A stretch of DNA of 64,000 bases from Beijerinckiaceae bacterium. Its GTDB lineage: Bacteria > Pseudomonadota > Alphaproteobacteria > Rhizobiales > Beijerinckiaceae. The number at the start of each line of letters is the position of its first letter. Positions within the stretch are counted from its first letter, which is position 1. The translations under genes and the position numbers were made by a program. Location: contig CANGFT010000004.1 of NCBI GenBank assembly GCA_947453205.1, positions 89,692 to 153,691 on the forward strand, given 5' to 3'. Under the pieces are notes generated by a model. It ran no database searches. It worked only from the letters and a program-made list of their open reading frames with translations, and was not told where the DNA came from. Of this stretch, positions 49,871-57,502 are shown piece by piece.

Positions 49871-50752
49871 TTACTTGTAGGCGCGAATGGCGATGGTCAT
49901 GTCGCCGATGCCTGTGCAGCCTGCGATCATCATATCCCCAGGTTTGACTTCGCTCACGCCTTCAGGCGTGCCGGTCATCAGAACATCCCCCGGATGCAAT
50001 TCGTAAACGCTAGAGCACATTTCGATCAGCTCAGCGATGCCGACCGTCATGGCGCCCGTGGAGGATTTCTGCCTTGGCTGTCCGTTGATGTCCAGCCAGA
50101 TGGTGAGCGCTTCGGGATCGGCGATTTCGTCCGCCGTCGTGAGCCATGGCCCCAGCAGCGTGTAGCTGTCGGCGGACTTGCGCCAGCTGCGATCCTCGGT
50201 GCCCCTTACGGTCATGTCGAGACCGATCGTGTAGGCGGCGATGTGCTCGAAGGCTCTGGCGCGGGGAATATCGCGCCCGCCCTTGCCGATGATGACTGCG
50301 AGCTCCACCTCATGGTCATTGCGACGATCCGGCCATTTCAGCGCGATGCCATCGCCTGGCCCAACAATGGAGGAGGAGGCTTTCAGGAAGATGCCCAGCT
50401 TCTCCACCGGCCGCTCGACGCCTTCGAGCTGCTTGTTGTGCAGGCCGTGGTTCACGCCGGGGTCCTGAGCGTCGATTGATACATGCAGCGCATAATTGGC
50501 GGGCGCGGCCATGACCTTCGTCGGCGAGGTGAGTGGGCTGTTCAGTTTCACCTCGTCCAGGGCATGGCTTGCGGCGTTGTGCCGGAGGGCGCGAATAGCC
50601 GTCTGGATCGCGGGTAAATTCTGAATCAGCACGTCCCCCTGAGGATAGGGCCAGCTTGGGCGCTCCACCACATCGAGCGCTGCGGTCACGTCATAGATGC
50701 GACCGTTTTCGACGAGCCCCAGCCGGTTCTGGTTAAAGCGACAGATATGCAT
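49871..50752 (-). CDS. Fumarylacetoacetate hydrolase-family protein
   Basis: 293 residues. The FAH core has KWPDRRNDHEVELAVIIGKGG near 160, containing the H-E-x-E metal ligands, YTIGLDMTVRG near 190, and DVLMTGTPEGVSEVKPGD near 262. Family members hydrolyse acylpyruvates (fumarylpyruvate, fumarylacetoacetate) or isomerise/decarboxylate homoprotocatechuate cleavage products, using a divalent metal. Next to a gentisate-dioxygenase-like gene, hydrolysis of a ring-cleavage acylpyruvate is the best inference. The gap to that gene is 15 bases, so they are co-transcribed. Confidence 0.92.
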   Translation of the reverse strand: MHICRFNQNRLGLVENGRIYDVTAALDVVERPSWPYPQGDVLIQNLPAIQTAIRALRHNAASHALDEVKLNSPLTSPTKVMAAPANYALHVSIDAQDPGVNHGLHNKQLEGVERPVEKLGIFLKASSSIVGPGDGIALKWPDRRNDHEVELAVIIGKGGRDIPRARAFEHIAAYTIGLDMTVRGTEDRSWRKSADSYTLLGPWLTTADEIADPEALTIWLDINGQPRQKSSTGAMTVGIAELIEMCSSVYELHPGDVLMTGTPEGVSEVKPGDMMIAGCTGIGDMTIAIRAYK

Positions 50753-50767
50753 GATCGTCCTTTTGGG

Positions 50768-51820
50768 TCAGGTGAGTTCTTCGTAAAAACCAAGCTTGGT
50801 CATGGTCGGCGTATCGTCGACCTGCAGCAGAAAGGCGGGTGCGGAGGAGGTATTTTGCAGCGTCACGCTGGCGTAGGTTGGCACGCAGACCGTGTCATGC
50901 TGCTCGCAAACGTGGGTTGCGCCATTCACCTCGATCTCCAGACGCCCACCCATGACAAGGAACACCCGATTGGCGGAGGCGCGGACCATGCTTCGGCTTT
51001 CGCCCGGGCGCACCAGCCGAGCGGAGAAGTCCATGGTCTTCAGGATGCTTTTGCCTGTCTCGGGATTGCAGTAGCGCAGATGCACGGGTTCATCGCGCGA
51101 GGCGACCTCGGCGCTGGCCATCAGCGCACCGCGTACGCGGTCCCAACGGAATCGGCGGAGCGGATAATCGGGCGGGCGGCGATTTGGGCCGCGATAGGGC
51201 ACAAGGCCCGGGCAGCTGAACCACGTGTCGCCGGAATCTGGCTGTTCAATGTAGCTTTCCGCAAGGGCGCCGGGGAGGATGTAGGAGACATCCATCGGCA
51301 CCGCCAGCGGATGGTCGAGCACATCCATCCAGATGACAGGTTTTTTGCCCTCGTTGCCATGATCATGCCAATGCAGCGGCGGCGTCAGGATCACATCGCC
51401 GGGCTCCATATGCAGTTTCTCGTCATCGACCGTCGTATAGGCGCCGGAGCCTTCAATTATCACGCGGGCTGCTGCCGGTATGTGTTTGTGATTGGGCGCG
51501 CGTTCCCCCGGCATGATCATCTGCAGGCCGAAGAAGATGGAGGGCGTCGTCGCCATCCGTTCGCGCGGCAGGCCGGGGTTCACATAGGCCAGCACGCGCC
51601 GTTCGGCGCGTTCCATGGGCACCAGCGAGCCTGCGCGCAGCATTAGGGGGCGCAGATGTTTGTAGCTCCATTTTGTGGCGAGAGCCTGCTGGTTGGGTTT
51701 GCCGACCGGCATCACTGCGCGCAGCAGGGTCCAGGCTGCAAGCACATTGCCTGCGTCAAGATCAGCCCGATAATCGGTCGGCAATTCTTCGACGCGCTGC
51801 AGGCTATGAACGTCTGACAC
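50768..51820 (-). CDS. Gentisate 1,2-dioxygenase-like bicupin
   Basis: 350 residues with two cupin units. The N-terminal unit has MPGERAPNHKHIPAAARVII near 103 (HxH iron ligands), GSGAYTTVDDEK and ILTPPLHWHDHGN near 144 (third His). The C-terminal unit (about 265-340) lacks a full ligand set, as in gentisate dioxygenases. These Fe(II) enzymes cleave gentisate or related hydroxybenzoates between the carboxyl- and hydroxyl-bearing carbons. The GTG at 51820 has GGGAG six bases upstream. A perfect TTGTCAGACAA motif lies 53 bases upstream. It probably catalyses ring opening in this cluster; substitution of the natural substrate is unknown. Confidence 0.88.
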   Translation of the reverse strand: MSDVHSLQRVEELPTDYRADLDAGNVLAAWTLLRAVMPVGKPNQQALATKWSYKHLRPLMLRAGSLVPMERAERRVLAYVNPGLPRERMATTPSIFFGLQMIMPGERAPNHKHIPAAARVIIEGSGAYTTVDDEKLHMEPGDVILTPPLHWHDHGNEGKKPVIWMDVLDHPLAVPMDVSYILPGALAESYIEQPDSGDTWFSCPGLVPYRGPNRRPPDYPLRRFRWDRVRGALMASAEVASRDEPVHLRYCNPETGKSILKTMDFSARLVRPGESRSMVRASANRVFLVMGGRLEIEVNGATHVCEQHDTVCVPTYASVTLQNTSSAPAFLLQVDDTPTMTKLGFYEELT

Positions 51821-51872
51821 GCATATCTCCCTTGATGGCCGATCAGGTCAGCCTGTTCTTTTGGAGATGAGT

Positions 51873-51883
51873 TTGTCAGACAA
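51873..51883. promoter_or_regulatory. FCD/FadR-type GntR operator-like motif TTGTCAGACAA
   Basis: Perfect inverted repeat TTGTC-A-GACAA, matching the TNGTNNNACNA consensus of FadR-subfamily GntR regulators. It lies in the 84-bp gap upstream of the gentisate-dioxygenase-like gene. Related motifs occur before the P450 (53581) and between the FAD hydroxylase and the GntR gene (56618). Confidence 0.65.
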
Positions 51884-51904
51884 TCGCGTCTTGCGCAACC
51901 GGCC

Positions 51905-52681
51905 TCAGGCGATGCTGGCGGCGACCGGGGGCAGACCTTCCACCTCGAAGCGATAGGAGTCGCCAGGCTTTGGAAAGCGTGTCGGCACAATGCTGCCGGT
52001 GAGCACCCACTGCCCCGCTTCCAGCGCGCGGCCTCTTCGGGCCAGATGGGTTGCAAGCCATTGTACAGAGGCCAGGGGATGACCGAGAACATCGGCCGTG
52101 CTGCCGGAATCCGTCGCCTCGCCATTGATCCATAGCCTGCCTGTGAGGTTGGCAAGGTCGGGGAGCGGGCTGATTTCTGACAGCACCGCGCCAGCGTTCC
52201 AGCTGTTGTCCGCGATGAGGCTGGGCATGTCCAGCCTGGCGTAATCCGCCGCCCGGTCCTCGATGATCTCGAAGGCAACGCAGACGCCTTCCACGCAAGC
52301 CGCAATTCGCTCAAGATCAAAATCGCCGTTGCGGGCGTCGATGGTTCGGCCGAGCTTTACGGCCACTTCGCATTCGAGGCCCAGGCGCACATAACGTGAC
52401 GACTGAAGGCTTGCAGGCGAGCGCACAATTGTTCCTGACAGGATCTGTCCTGCGATGGGATGGTCGAGCCCGCACATTTTCTGCATGCGCGGCGTGGTCA
52501 GGCCTATCTTGTATCCGGCCAGGGCCTGCCCCTGCGCGCGGCGGGCCTGAAAGAGATCCTGCACGTCATAGGCGAGAGCCAGGGGTAGCTTGAGCAACTG
52601 GGCGTCGCTGGCGAATGGTGCGCGCGTTTCATGCGCATAAAGCAGACGCTGCGCCGCCGCCTCAAGATCGTTCGTCGCCAT
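51905..52681 (-). CDS. 2-keto-4-pentenoate hydratase family protein (MhpD-like)
   Basis: 258 residues. KIGLTTPRMQKMCGLDHP near 68, RLGLECEVAVKLGRTI near 110 (metal Glu pair), and EIIEDRAADYARLDMPSLIA near 148 followed by DNSWNAGAV are MhpD/DmpH/HpaH features; GQWVLTGSIVP lies near 230. The family hydrates 2-hydroxydienoates or decarboxylates 4-oxalocrotonate in meta-cleavage routes. GGAGGAAATCG precedes the ATG at 52681, which excludes the longer upstream frame. It is divergent from the SDR at 52756 and leads the minus-strand degradation operon. Confidence 0.9.
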   Translation of the reverse strand: MATNDLEAAAQRLLYAHETRAPFASDAQLLKLPLALAYDVQDLFQARRAQGQALAGYKIGLTTPRMQKMCGLDHPIAGQILSGTIVRSPASLQSSRYVRLGLECEVAVKLGRTIDARNGDFDLERIAACVEGVCVAFEIIEDRAADYARLDMPSLIADNSWNAGAVLSEISPLPDLANLTGRLWINGEATDSGSTADVLGHPLASVQWLATHLARRGRALEAGQWVLTGSIVPTRFPKPGDSYRFEVEGLPPVAASIA

Positions 52682-52712
52682 CGATTTCCTCCGATGTACC
52701 TTTGCAATATCG

Positions 52713-52723
52713 GTTTCAGACAG
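52713..52723. promoter_or_regulatory. Weak half-site of the TTGTCAGACAA motif
   Basis: GGTTTCAGACAG region between the divergent hydratase and SDR genes: 8 of 11 positions match the 51873 motif, and the right half (CAGACA) is intact. On its own it would not be called; it is listed because related sites precede the other transcription units of this cluster. Confidence 0.33.
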
Positions 52724-52755
52724 CATTATAGCCATATGGTCCTGGAGGAAATGGG

Positions 52756-53544
52756 ATGAAGCCCTTTGATTTGCGTTTGGCAGGGCGCGAGGCGCTCGTG
52801 TGTGCATCCAGCAATGGGCTCGGGAAGGCCTGCGCGAGCGCGCTCGCCATGGCTGGCGCCCGTGTGACCATCAACGGTCGCGATGAACAGCGGCTGCTCG
52901 CAGCCAGAGCCGAGATCGAGGAGCTCTCGGGCGAGTCTGTGCGCGCAGTCGTGGGGGATGTGACGACGCAGGCGGGCAGGGCGGAGATCCTGCGGGCCTG
53001 CCCAGAGCCTGACATTCTCGTCAACAACGCCGCTGGTCCGCCGCCGGGGGATTTCGAGTCCTGGGGCGAGGCTGAATGGATGGCGGCTGTGGGCGCCAAC
53101 ATGATTTCCCCCATCCAGATGATCCGCGCCACTGCGCCGACCATGCGGCGCAAGGGATGGGGCCGGGTCGTCAACATCACTTCTGGGTCTGTGAAGGCGC
53201 CGCTGCCACTGCTGGGCCTGTCCAATGGCGCGCGCTCTGGCCTCACAGGCTTCGTGGCGGGCATCGCGCGGGAATTGGCGGCCAGTGGCGTCACCATCAA
53301 CAATCTTCTTCCGGGGAATTTCGCGACAGACCGTCTGCGGTCCTATGCTGCGGCCCTCGCCAAGCGCGATGGGGTCAGTTTCGAGGAAGCCTGGCGCCGT
53401 CTGGAGGAGGCGAACCCGGCCAAGCGCATTGGCGATCCGCAGGAATTCGGGTCGATTTGCGCCTTCGTGTGCAGTGAGCACGCCGCTTACATCAATGGCC
53501 AGAACCTCCTGATCGACGGCGGCGCCTACCCCGGAGTCTTTTGA
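52756..53544 (+). CDS. Divergent short-chain dehydrogenase/reductase-fold protein lacking the YxxxK pair
   Basis: 262 residues. The cofactor loop is CASSNGLGKA near 16, NNAAG lies near 92, the Ser region is NITSGSVKAPLP near 138, and LIDGGAYPGVF closes the protein. Where classical SDRs have Tyr-x-x-x-Lys this protein reads LSNGARSGL, so Tyr becomes Ser and Lys becomes Arg. That SNxxR form recurs in a recognised SDR subgroup, so it is not decay. It may use another base or act on an unusual substrate. GGAGG precedes the ATG; it is divergent from the hydratase. Confidence 0.87.
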   Translation: MKPFDLRLAGREALVCASSNGLGKACASALAMAGARVTINGRDEQRLLAARAEIEELSGESVRAVVGDVTTQAGRAEILRACPEPDILVNNAAGPPPGDFESWGEAEWMAAVGANMISPIQMIRATAPTMRRKGWGRVVNITSGSVKAPLPLLGLSNGARSGLTGFVAGIARELAASGVTINNLLPGNFATDRLRSYAAALAKRDGVSFEEAWRRLEEANPAKRIGDPQEFGSICAFVCSEHAAYINGQNLLIDGGAYPGVF

Positions 53545-53580
53545 TCCGAAGATTGCCCGCCGAGTTCTCCTCCGCTAGGA

Positions 53581-53591
53581 TTGTCTGATAA
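53581..53591. promoter_or_regulatory. FCD/FadR-type GntR operator-like motif TTGTCTGATAA, with a second half-site
   Basis: TTGTC-T-GATAA is a one-mismatch version of the perfect repeat at 51873. A second CTGTCTGAA follows at 53595-53603. Both are in the 104-bp gap upstream of the P450 start (53649), 58-68 bases from it. Confidence 0.55.
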
Positions 53592-53648
53592 TCCTGTCTG
53601 AAGCAGCGGACAAAGCTGGCGAGGCGGGACGACATCCGGGAGGAGCGC

Positions 53649-54881
53649 ATGGCTGGGACAACAGGGCTTGACCAGAGCAAAATCGTCGATATCGATCTTG
53701 GCGGGGCGGCGTTCAAGCAGAACGCATGGACCCATCTGGCCCAATGGGCGCAATCCGAGCCCTTTTATGTTCCCGCCGAAGGGGGCACCGAAGTGGTCTG
53801 TGGCCGCTATGGTGACGCGCAGGAGGTTTTTCTCGACACCGAGCGATTCTCCTCCGAGCTTCCGAAGGGACGTGGCTTCGAGAAATTCGACAAATACATG
53901 GGCATACAGGTGCTTGCGCAAACTGATGGGGCGGCACATGCGCGCATCCGCAAATTGCTGATGCCAGCCTTTTCGTCGTCTAGCCTGACCCGGCTTGAGG
54001 GACGCATCACCGAGCTGGTTGATGGCATGTTGGACGCGATCGAGGGCAGGGCTGGGGACTCCTTCGACGCCATGCGCGACTATGGCGCCAAGATAATCGT
54101 CGGCGCTTTGCTCGACGCCATGCTGCGTCTGGATGAGGCGCAGAAAGCGGTCTTTCTGGAATTCCACGAAGTGTTGCCGCTCACCACCTATGTGAAGGCT
54201 GGCGAGCCCTATCCGGAGGTCTGCGTGGCGGCGCTCGAGAAGGCGCGCGACATGGTTGATCGCATCATCGAGGAGCGCCGCGCTCGCCCTGGGGATGATT
54301 TCATCAGCCAGCTCATTTCCGCCCGCGATGCAGACGACAAGCTCAGCGATGAGGAACTCTTCAACCAGACCTTCACTGTATGTGGCGCCGCCTTGTCGGC
54401 AACCACCAGATCCATGGGCGGCATGATGTTCGCCCTGTTTTCCCATCCCGATCAGCTCGACATCCTCAAGAACGAGCCTGACCTGATGCCCATGGGGATC
54501 GAAGAATGCCTGCGCTTCGGTTCGGGCGGCTATTTCACCTTCCCGCGCGTGGCTACATGCGACACGGAAGTGGGCGGCACTAAAATTATGAAGGGCATGA
54601 TCGTGCGGCCCTCACCACAGGCCGCGAACCTCGACCCCAAGGTGTTCGCAGATCCGCTGCGGTTTGACGTGCGTCGAAACCCCAAGCGCATCCTCACGTT
54701 CGGCGCCGGACCGCATCTGTGCGTCGGCAACCGGCTTGGAAAGATGGCGGCGACCATCGCGATCTCTCGCCTGGTGCAGCGCTTCCCCCATGCACGGCTC
54801 GCTGACCCTGCTTTCAAGCCGCAATATGGCGGTGCGGTCGGCGAGTTGCGGATCGGCGAATTGCCAATGCTCAAGCACTGA
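53649..54881 (+). CDS. Cytochrome P450
   Basis: 410 residues, a normal soluble bacterial CYP. The heme-binding loop is FGAGPHLCVGNRLG near 353 with the thiolate Cys, the ExxR motif is EECLRF near 283, and the I-helix oxygen-activating region is GAALSATTRSMGG near 245. QTDGAAHARIRKLLMPAFS near 92 matches the C-helix. It would insert oxygen into (or demethylate) the pathway substrate using electrons from a ferredoxin system that is not in this cluster. Convergent with the FAD hydroxylase; possibly under the GntR motif at 53581. Confidence 0.95.
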   Translation: MAGTTGLDQSKIVDIDLGGAAFKQNAWTHLAQWAQSEPFYVPAEGGTEVVCGRYGDAQEVFLDTERFSSELPKGRGFEKFDKYMGIQVLAQTDGAAHARIRKLLMPAFSSSSLTRLEGRITELVDGMLDAIEGRAGDSFDAMRDYGAKIIVGALLDAMLRLDEAQKAVFLEFHEVLPLTTYVKAGEPYPEVCVAALEKARDMVDRIIEERRARPGDDFISQLISARDADDKLSDEELFNQTFTVCGAALSATTRSMGGMMFALFSHPDQLDILKNEPDLMPMGIEECLRFGSGGYFTFPRVATCDTEVGGTKIMKGMIVRPSPQAANLDPKVFADPLRFDVRRNPKRILTFGAGPHLCVGNRLGKMAATIAISRLVQRFPHARLADPAFKPQYGGAVGELRIGELPMLKH

Positions 54882-54911
54882 AGCTGCGGTGTCGCCTCGA
54901 GCGTTTTCGGT

Positions 54912-56549
54912 TCAAAAGCCGACTGCGCGCGAGATGATGGCTTTCGCGTCGCCGCCGCTTGCTGCGCCCCGCCAGGCTATATGCTGGTCGGGCCTGATGA
55001 GCACGAGATCAGCGTCATAGAGCCGGCGCACATCGTCGTTGTCAATGCGCAGCACTTTCAAGGGAATTCGGAGCGCCGCCGCCGCCTGTTCGAAGGCGCT
55101 TGTATTGGCGCCGCGCAGGTTCATCAGCGTGAAATCCATACCGAAATGATCGGCCAGCGCTTCGCGGTCGCCTGTCCAGACATGAGGCGCGCGCGCGCCA
55201 GGGCGAGCGTGGGGCACATACCAATGGGGGTCATCAGGCGGCGGATCGCCCTGTTCGTGCGTGATGATGGCCGAGTCCTTATAGAAGACGCCGAAGTGGA
55301 TGCCCGGCGTATCGAATTCCTTCTCGCCGATTTCGTTCAGCAGCGTTCCAAATTCTGCACGCGCAGCGTCGCCTTCTGACCCGGCCTCTTCCAGCGCCGC
55401 GGGCATTTTGATGGTGCGGAAATATTCAGCGACATTGCGCGCGAAACTGGTGTTGCGATGGGCGATGGGCTTGCGCTCCACGCCATAGCTTTGAAGCAGT
55501 TCGGGGCCACCCCAGCCCAGGCAAACGGCGGCGAGCTTCCAGCCGAGATTGGAGGCGTCGTCGACGGAGGTGTTGTAGCCGAGCCCCGAAGCCGGCGTGA
55601 ACAGATGGGCCGCATCGCCCGCCAGAAACATGCGCTTGCTGCTGAATCGTTGCGCCACCAGCATGAAGCCCGCCATCCACTCGGCGATGCCGAGGATCTC
55701 GTAATCGAATTTGCGGCCCGTGGTGATCTCGACGGCGTCCCGCGCGAAGTCCATGGTGCCGGGCAAGCCCTTCGGCAGTTGGGTGTGAAGAACGAATTCC
55801 CCCTTGCCATCGATGGCGACAAGCGCGCCGAACCGCTGCGGGTTCATGGCCCAATATTGCCAGGAGCGCCTTTCCGGCGCCAGATCATAAAAGGCAGGCA
55901 TGCGCAGCCACGTAGCTAGCATCCGCCCGCCCAGAAACTCGCGGTCCTCCGAACCATGGCCCTCATATTCGACGCCCATATAGCGGCGAACAATGCTGCG
56001 CGCGGCGTCACAACCAACGAGGTATTCCCCCTCGAAGGTCTCCGCAGCGCCGCCATCAACAGGGCTCGCCTTGCAGGAGACCCCATCGGCTGTCTCCGCC
56101 ACCTCATCCACGCGCCAGCCAAAGCGCAGGTCGATCACCTTCAATTCCGCCGCATGGCGGCGCAGCACCGCTTCCACGCGGGTCTGCTGCCCCCGGTGCA
56201 TGGGTTCGGATGTTGGCCAGCGCGGATCATTGGGGCGTGGATTGGCGGACAGTTCATTCCATGTCGGCCAATGCCTGCGCGCGAGTTCATAGTCCGCATA
56301 ATGGGTATGGTAGGAAATGTCCGGCGGATGGTCGGGCGGCAGGCCGAGCGTACGGATTTCAGCCGCAAGCCCGAGCCGCCGGTAATGTTCCATCGTGCGC
56401 GAGGTCGTAGAATTGGCCTTGGGAAATTTCGGCGGTTCCTTGCCGAGGTCGAAGACCACGCAAGGCACGCCGCGGCGGCCCAGTTCGATGGCGATCACTA
56501 GTCCGGCGGGCCCTCCCCCAACAATCAGCACACGTGACTTGATCGACAT
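54912..56549 (-). CDS. FAD-dependent aromatic hydroxylase (phenol hydroxylase/TfdB-type)
   Basis: 545 residues. FAD motifs: IVGGGPAGLVIAIELGRRG near 8; VGCDAARSIVRRYMG near 178, where the usual DG reads DA; and FLAGDAAHLFTPASGLGYN near 307. The C-terminal thioredoxin-like domain (about 420-545) is that of two-domain hydroxylases such as TfdB and MhpA. These add a hydroxyl to phenolic rings with NADPH and O2. GGAGGAGG precedes the ATG at 56549, which decides the start. It is divergent from the GntR gene with a shared motif between, and may produce the ring-cleavage substrate. Confidence 0.9.
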   Translation of the reverse strand: MSIKSRVLIVGGGPAGLVIAIELGRRGVPCVVFDLGKEPPKFPKANSTTSRTMEHYRRLGLAAEIRTLGLPPDHPPDISYHTHYADYELARRHWPTWNELSANPRPNDPRWPTSEPMHRGQQTRVEAVLRRHAAELKVIDLRFGWRVDEVAETADGVSCKASPVDGGAAETFEGEYLVGCDAARSIVRRYMGVEYEGHGSEDREFLGGRMLATWLRMPAFYDLAPERRSWQYWAMNPQRFGALVAIDGKGEFVLHTQLPKGLPGTMDFARDAVEITTGRKFDYEILGIAEWMAGFMLVAQRFSSKRMFLAGDAAHLFTPASGLGYNTSVDDASNLGWKLAAVCLGWGGPELLQSYGVERKPIAHRNTSFARNVAEYFRTIKMPAALEEAGSEGDAARAEFGTLLNEIGEKEFDTPGIHFGVFYKDSAIITHEQGDPPPDDPHWYVPHARPGARAPHVWTGDREALADHFGMDFTLMNLRGANTSAFEQAAAALRIPLKVLRIDNDDVRRLYDADLVLIRPDQHIAWRGAASGGDAKAIISRAVGF

Positions 56550-56617
56550 TTTCCGCGCCTCCTCCGCCTCAGAGCTTTGATTGCGTCCTGAGTTTGCGGC
56601 TGTTAGAGTAGACAAAA

Positions 56618-56628
56618 ATGTCAGACAG
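56618..56628. promoter_or_regulatory. TGTCAGACA palindrome between FAD hydroxylase and GntR gene, candidate operator
   Basis: ATGTCAGACAG shares the TGTC-A-GACA core with the perfect site at 51873. It overlaps the first codons of the frame starting at 56618 (ATG TCA GAC). MSD starts are common, so this copy alone is weak evidence. If it is a true operator, the regulator probably starts further in, for example at the GTG at 56660. Confidence 0.45.
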
Positions 56629-57439
56629 TCCAGTGGGGCGACGAGGGGGTGGCCGTCAGGTGACGCAGGGAGTGAGGAAATCCGCCATCAGCAAGGTTGC
56701 GGCGCAGGGACATAAAGTCCGTGTGGTCGAGCATTTTCGCCTGATGGCGATCGACGATGAGGCGCCGCCTGCCGGGTCTGTGGTGGAGACGGTCATCTCG
56801 ATCATCAAGGATGGTTTGCGGGCAGGTCGCTATGCACCAGGGCAAAGACTGATTGAAAGCGACCTTTGCGCGCAGACCCAGAGCAGCCGCAGCTCGGTTC
56901 GCGAGGCGATGCGTCGTCTTGCGGCGGAGGGCCTAGTAGAGCTGGAGCATCACAAGGGCGCTCGTGTGCGGGCGCTGGGGATTGGCGAAGTGCTCGACCT
57001 CTACCAGGTGCGCGAGGTGCTCGAGGGGCTCGCTGCCAAACTGGCGGCGCGCAATATCGACAGGCCGGGCAATCGGGAGCGGCTGGTCTCGCTCGAGGAA
57101 TCCTTTGATCGAAACTTCGATGGGTCGCCTTCGCGCTATATGACATACAACATGGCCTTCCATCGCCTGATCATCGATCTGGCGGACAATGCGCGGCTCA
57201 CGCAACTCTTCCAACAACTTGAGTTGCCCGGGCTTCTCGCTCTTCTGCACGTGGTTGTCGAACCTCCGCCCGTCTCGGTGAGCCGAGCGGAGCATCGACC
57301 CATCGTCGAAGCCATCCTTGCCGGACGCGAATCAGTCGCCAGCGCCGCCATGCGCGCGCACATCGGTCATACCGCCCGCTATTTGAGCGACAATGCCGTG
57401 GGGGCGCAATTCAAGAGAAAACCAAGACGTACGAACTGA
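56618..57439 (+). CDS. GntR-family regulator with FCD effector domain (FadR subfamily)
   Basis: 273 residues from the ATG; about 259 from the GTG at 56660, which has GAGGGGG upstream. The winged helix has ETVISIIKDGLRAGRYAPGQ near 57, SSRSSVREAMRRLAAEGLVE near 88 and the HHKGARV wing. The C-terminal helical FCD domain (about 125-255) has VREVLEGLAAKLAA and MAFHRLIIDLADNARL with a metal/carboxylate His, and AEHRPIVEAILAG. FCD regulators sense small carboxylates. Position and the TNGTNNNACNA-type motifs nearby make it the likely regulator of the aromatic cluster. Confidence 0.92.
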   Translation: MSDSPVGRRGGGRQVTQGVRKSAISKVAAQGHKVRVVEHFRLMAIDDEAPPAGSVVETVISIIKDGLRAGRYAPGQRLIESDLCAQTQSSRSSVREAMRRLAAEGLVELEHHKGARVRALGIGEVLDLYQVREVLEGLAAKLAARNIDRPGNRERLVSLEESFDRNFDGSPSRYMTYNMAFHRLIIDLADNARLTQLFQQLELPGLLALLHVVVEPPPVSVSRAEHRPIVEAILAGRESVASAAMRAHIGHTARYLSDNAVGAQFKRKPRRTN

Positions 57440-57502
57440 GATCAGCGCCTTCGATCGCCAGAGAGCGGTGACAGGCCAAAAGATAAGAAAGGGAGTTGAG
57501 AG

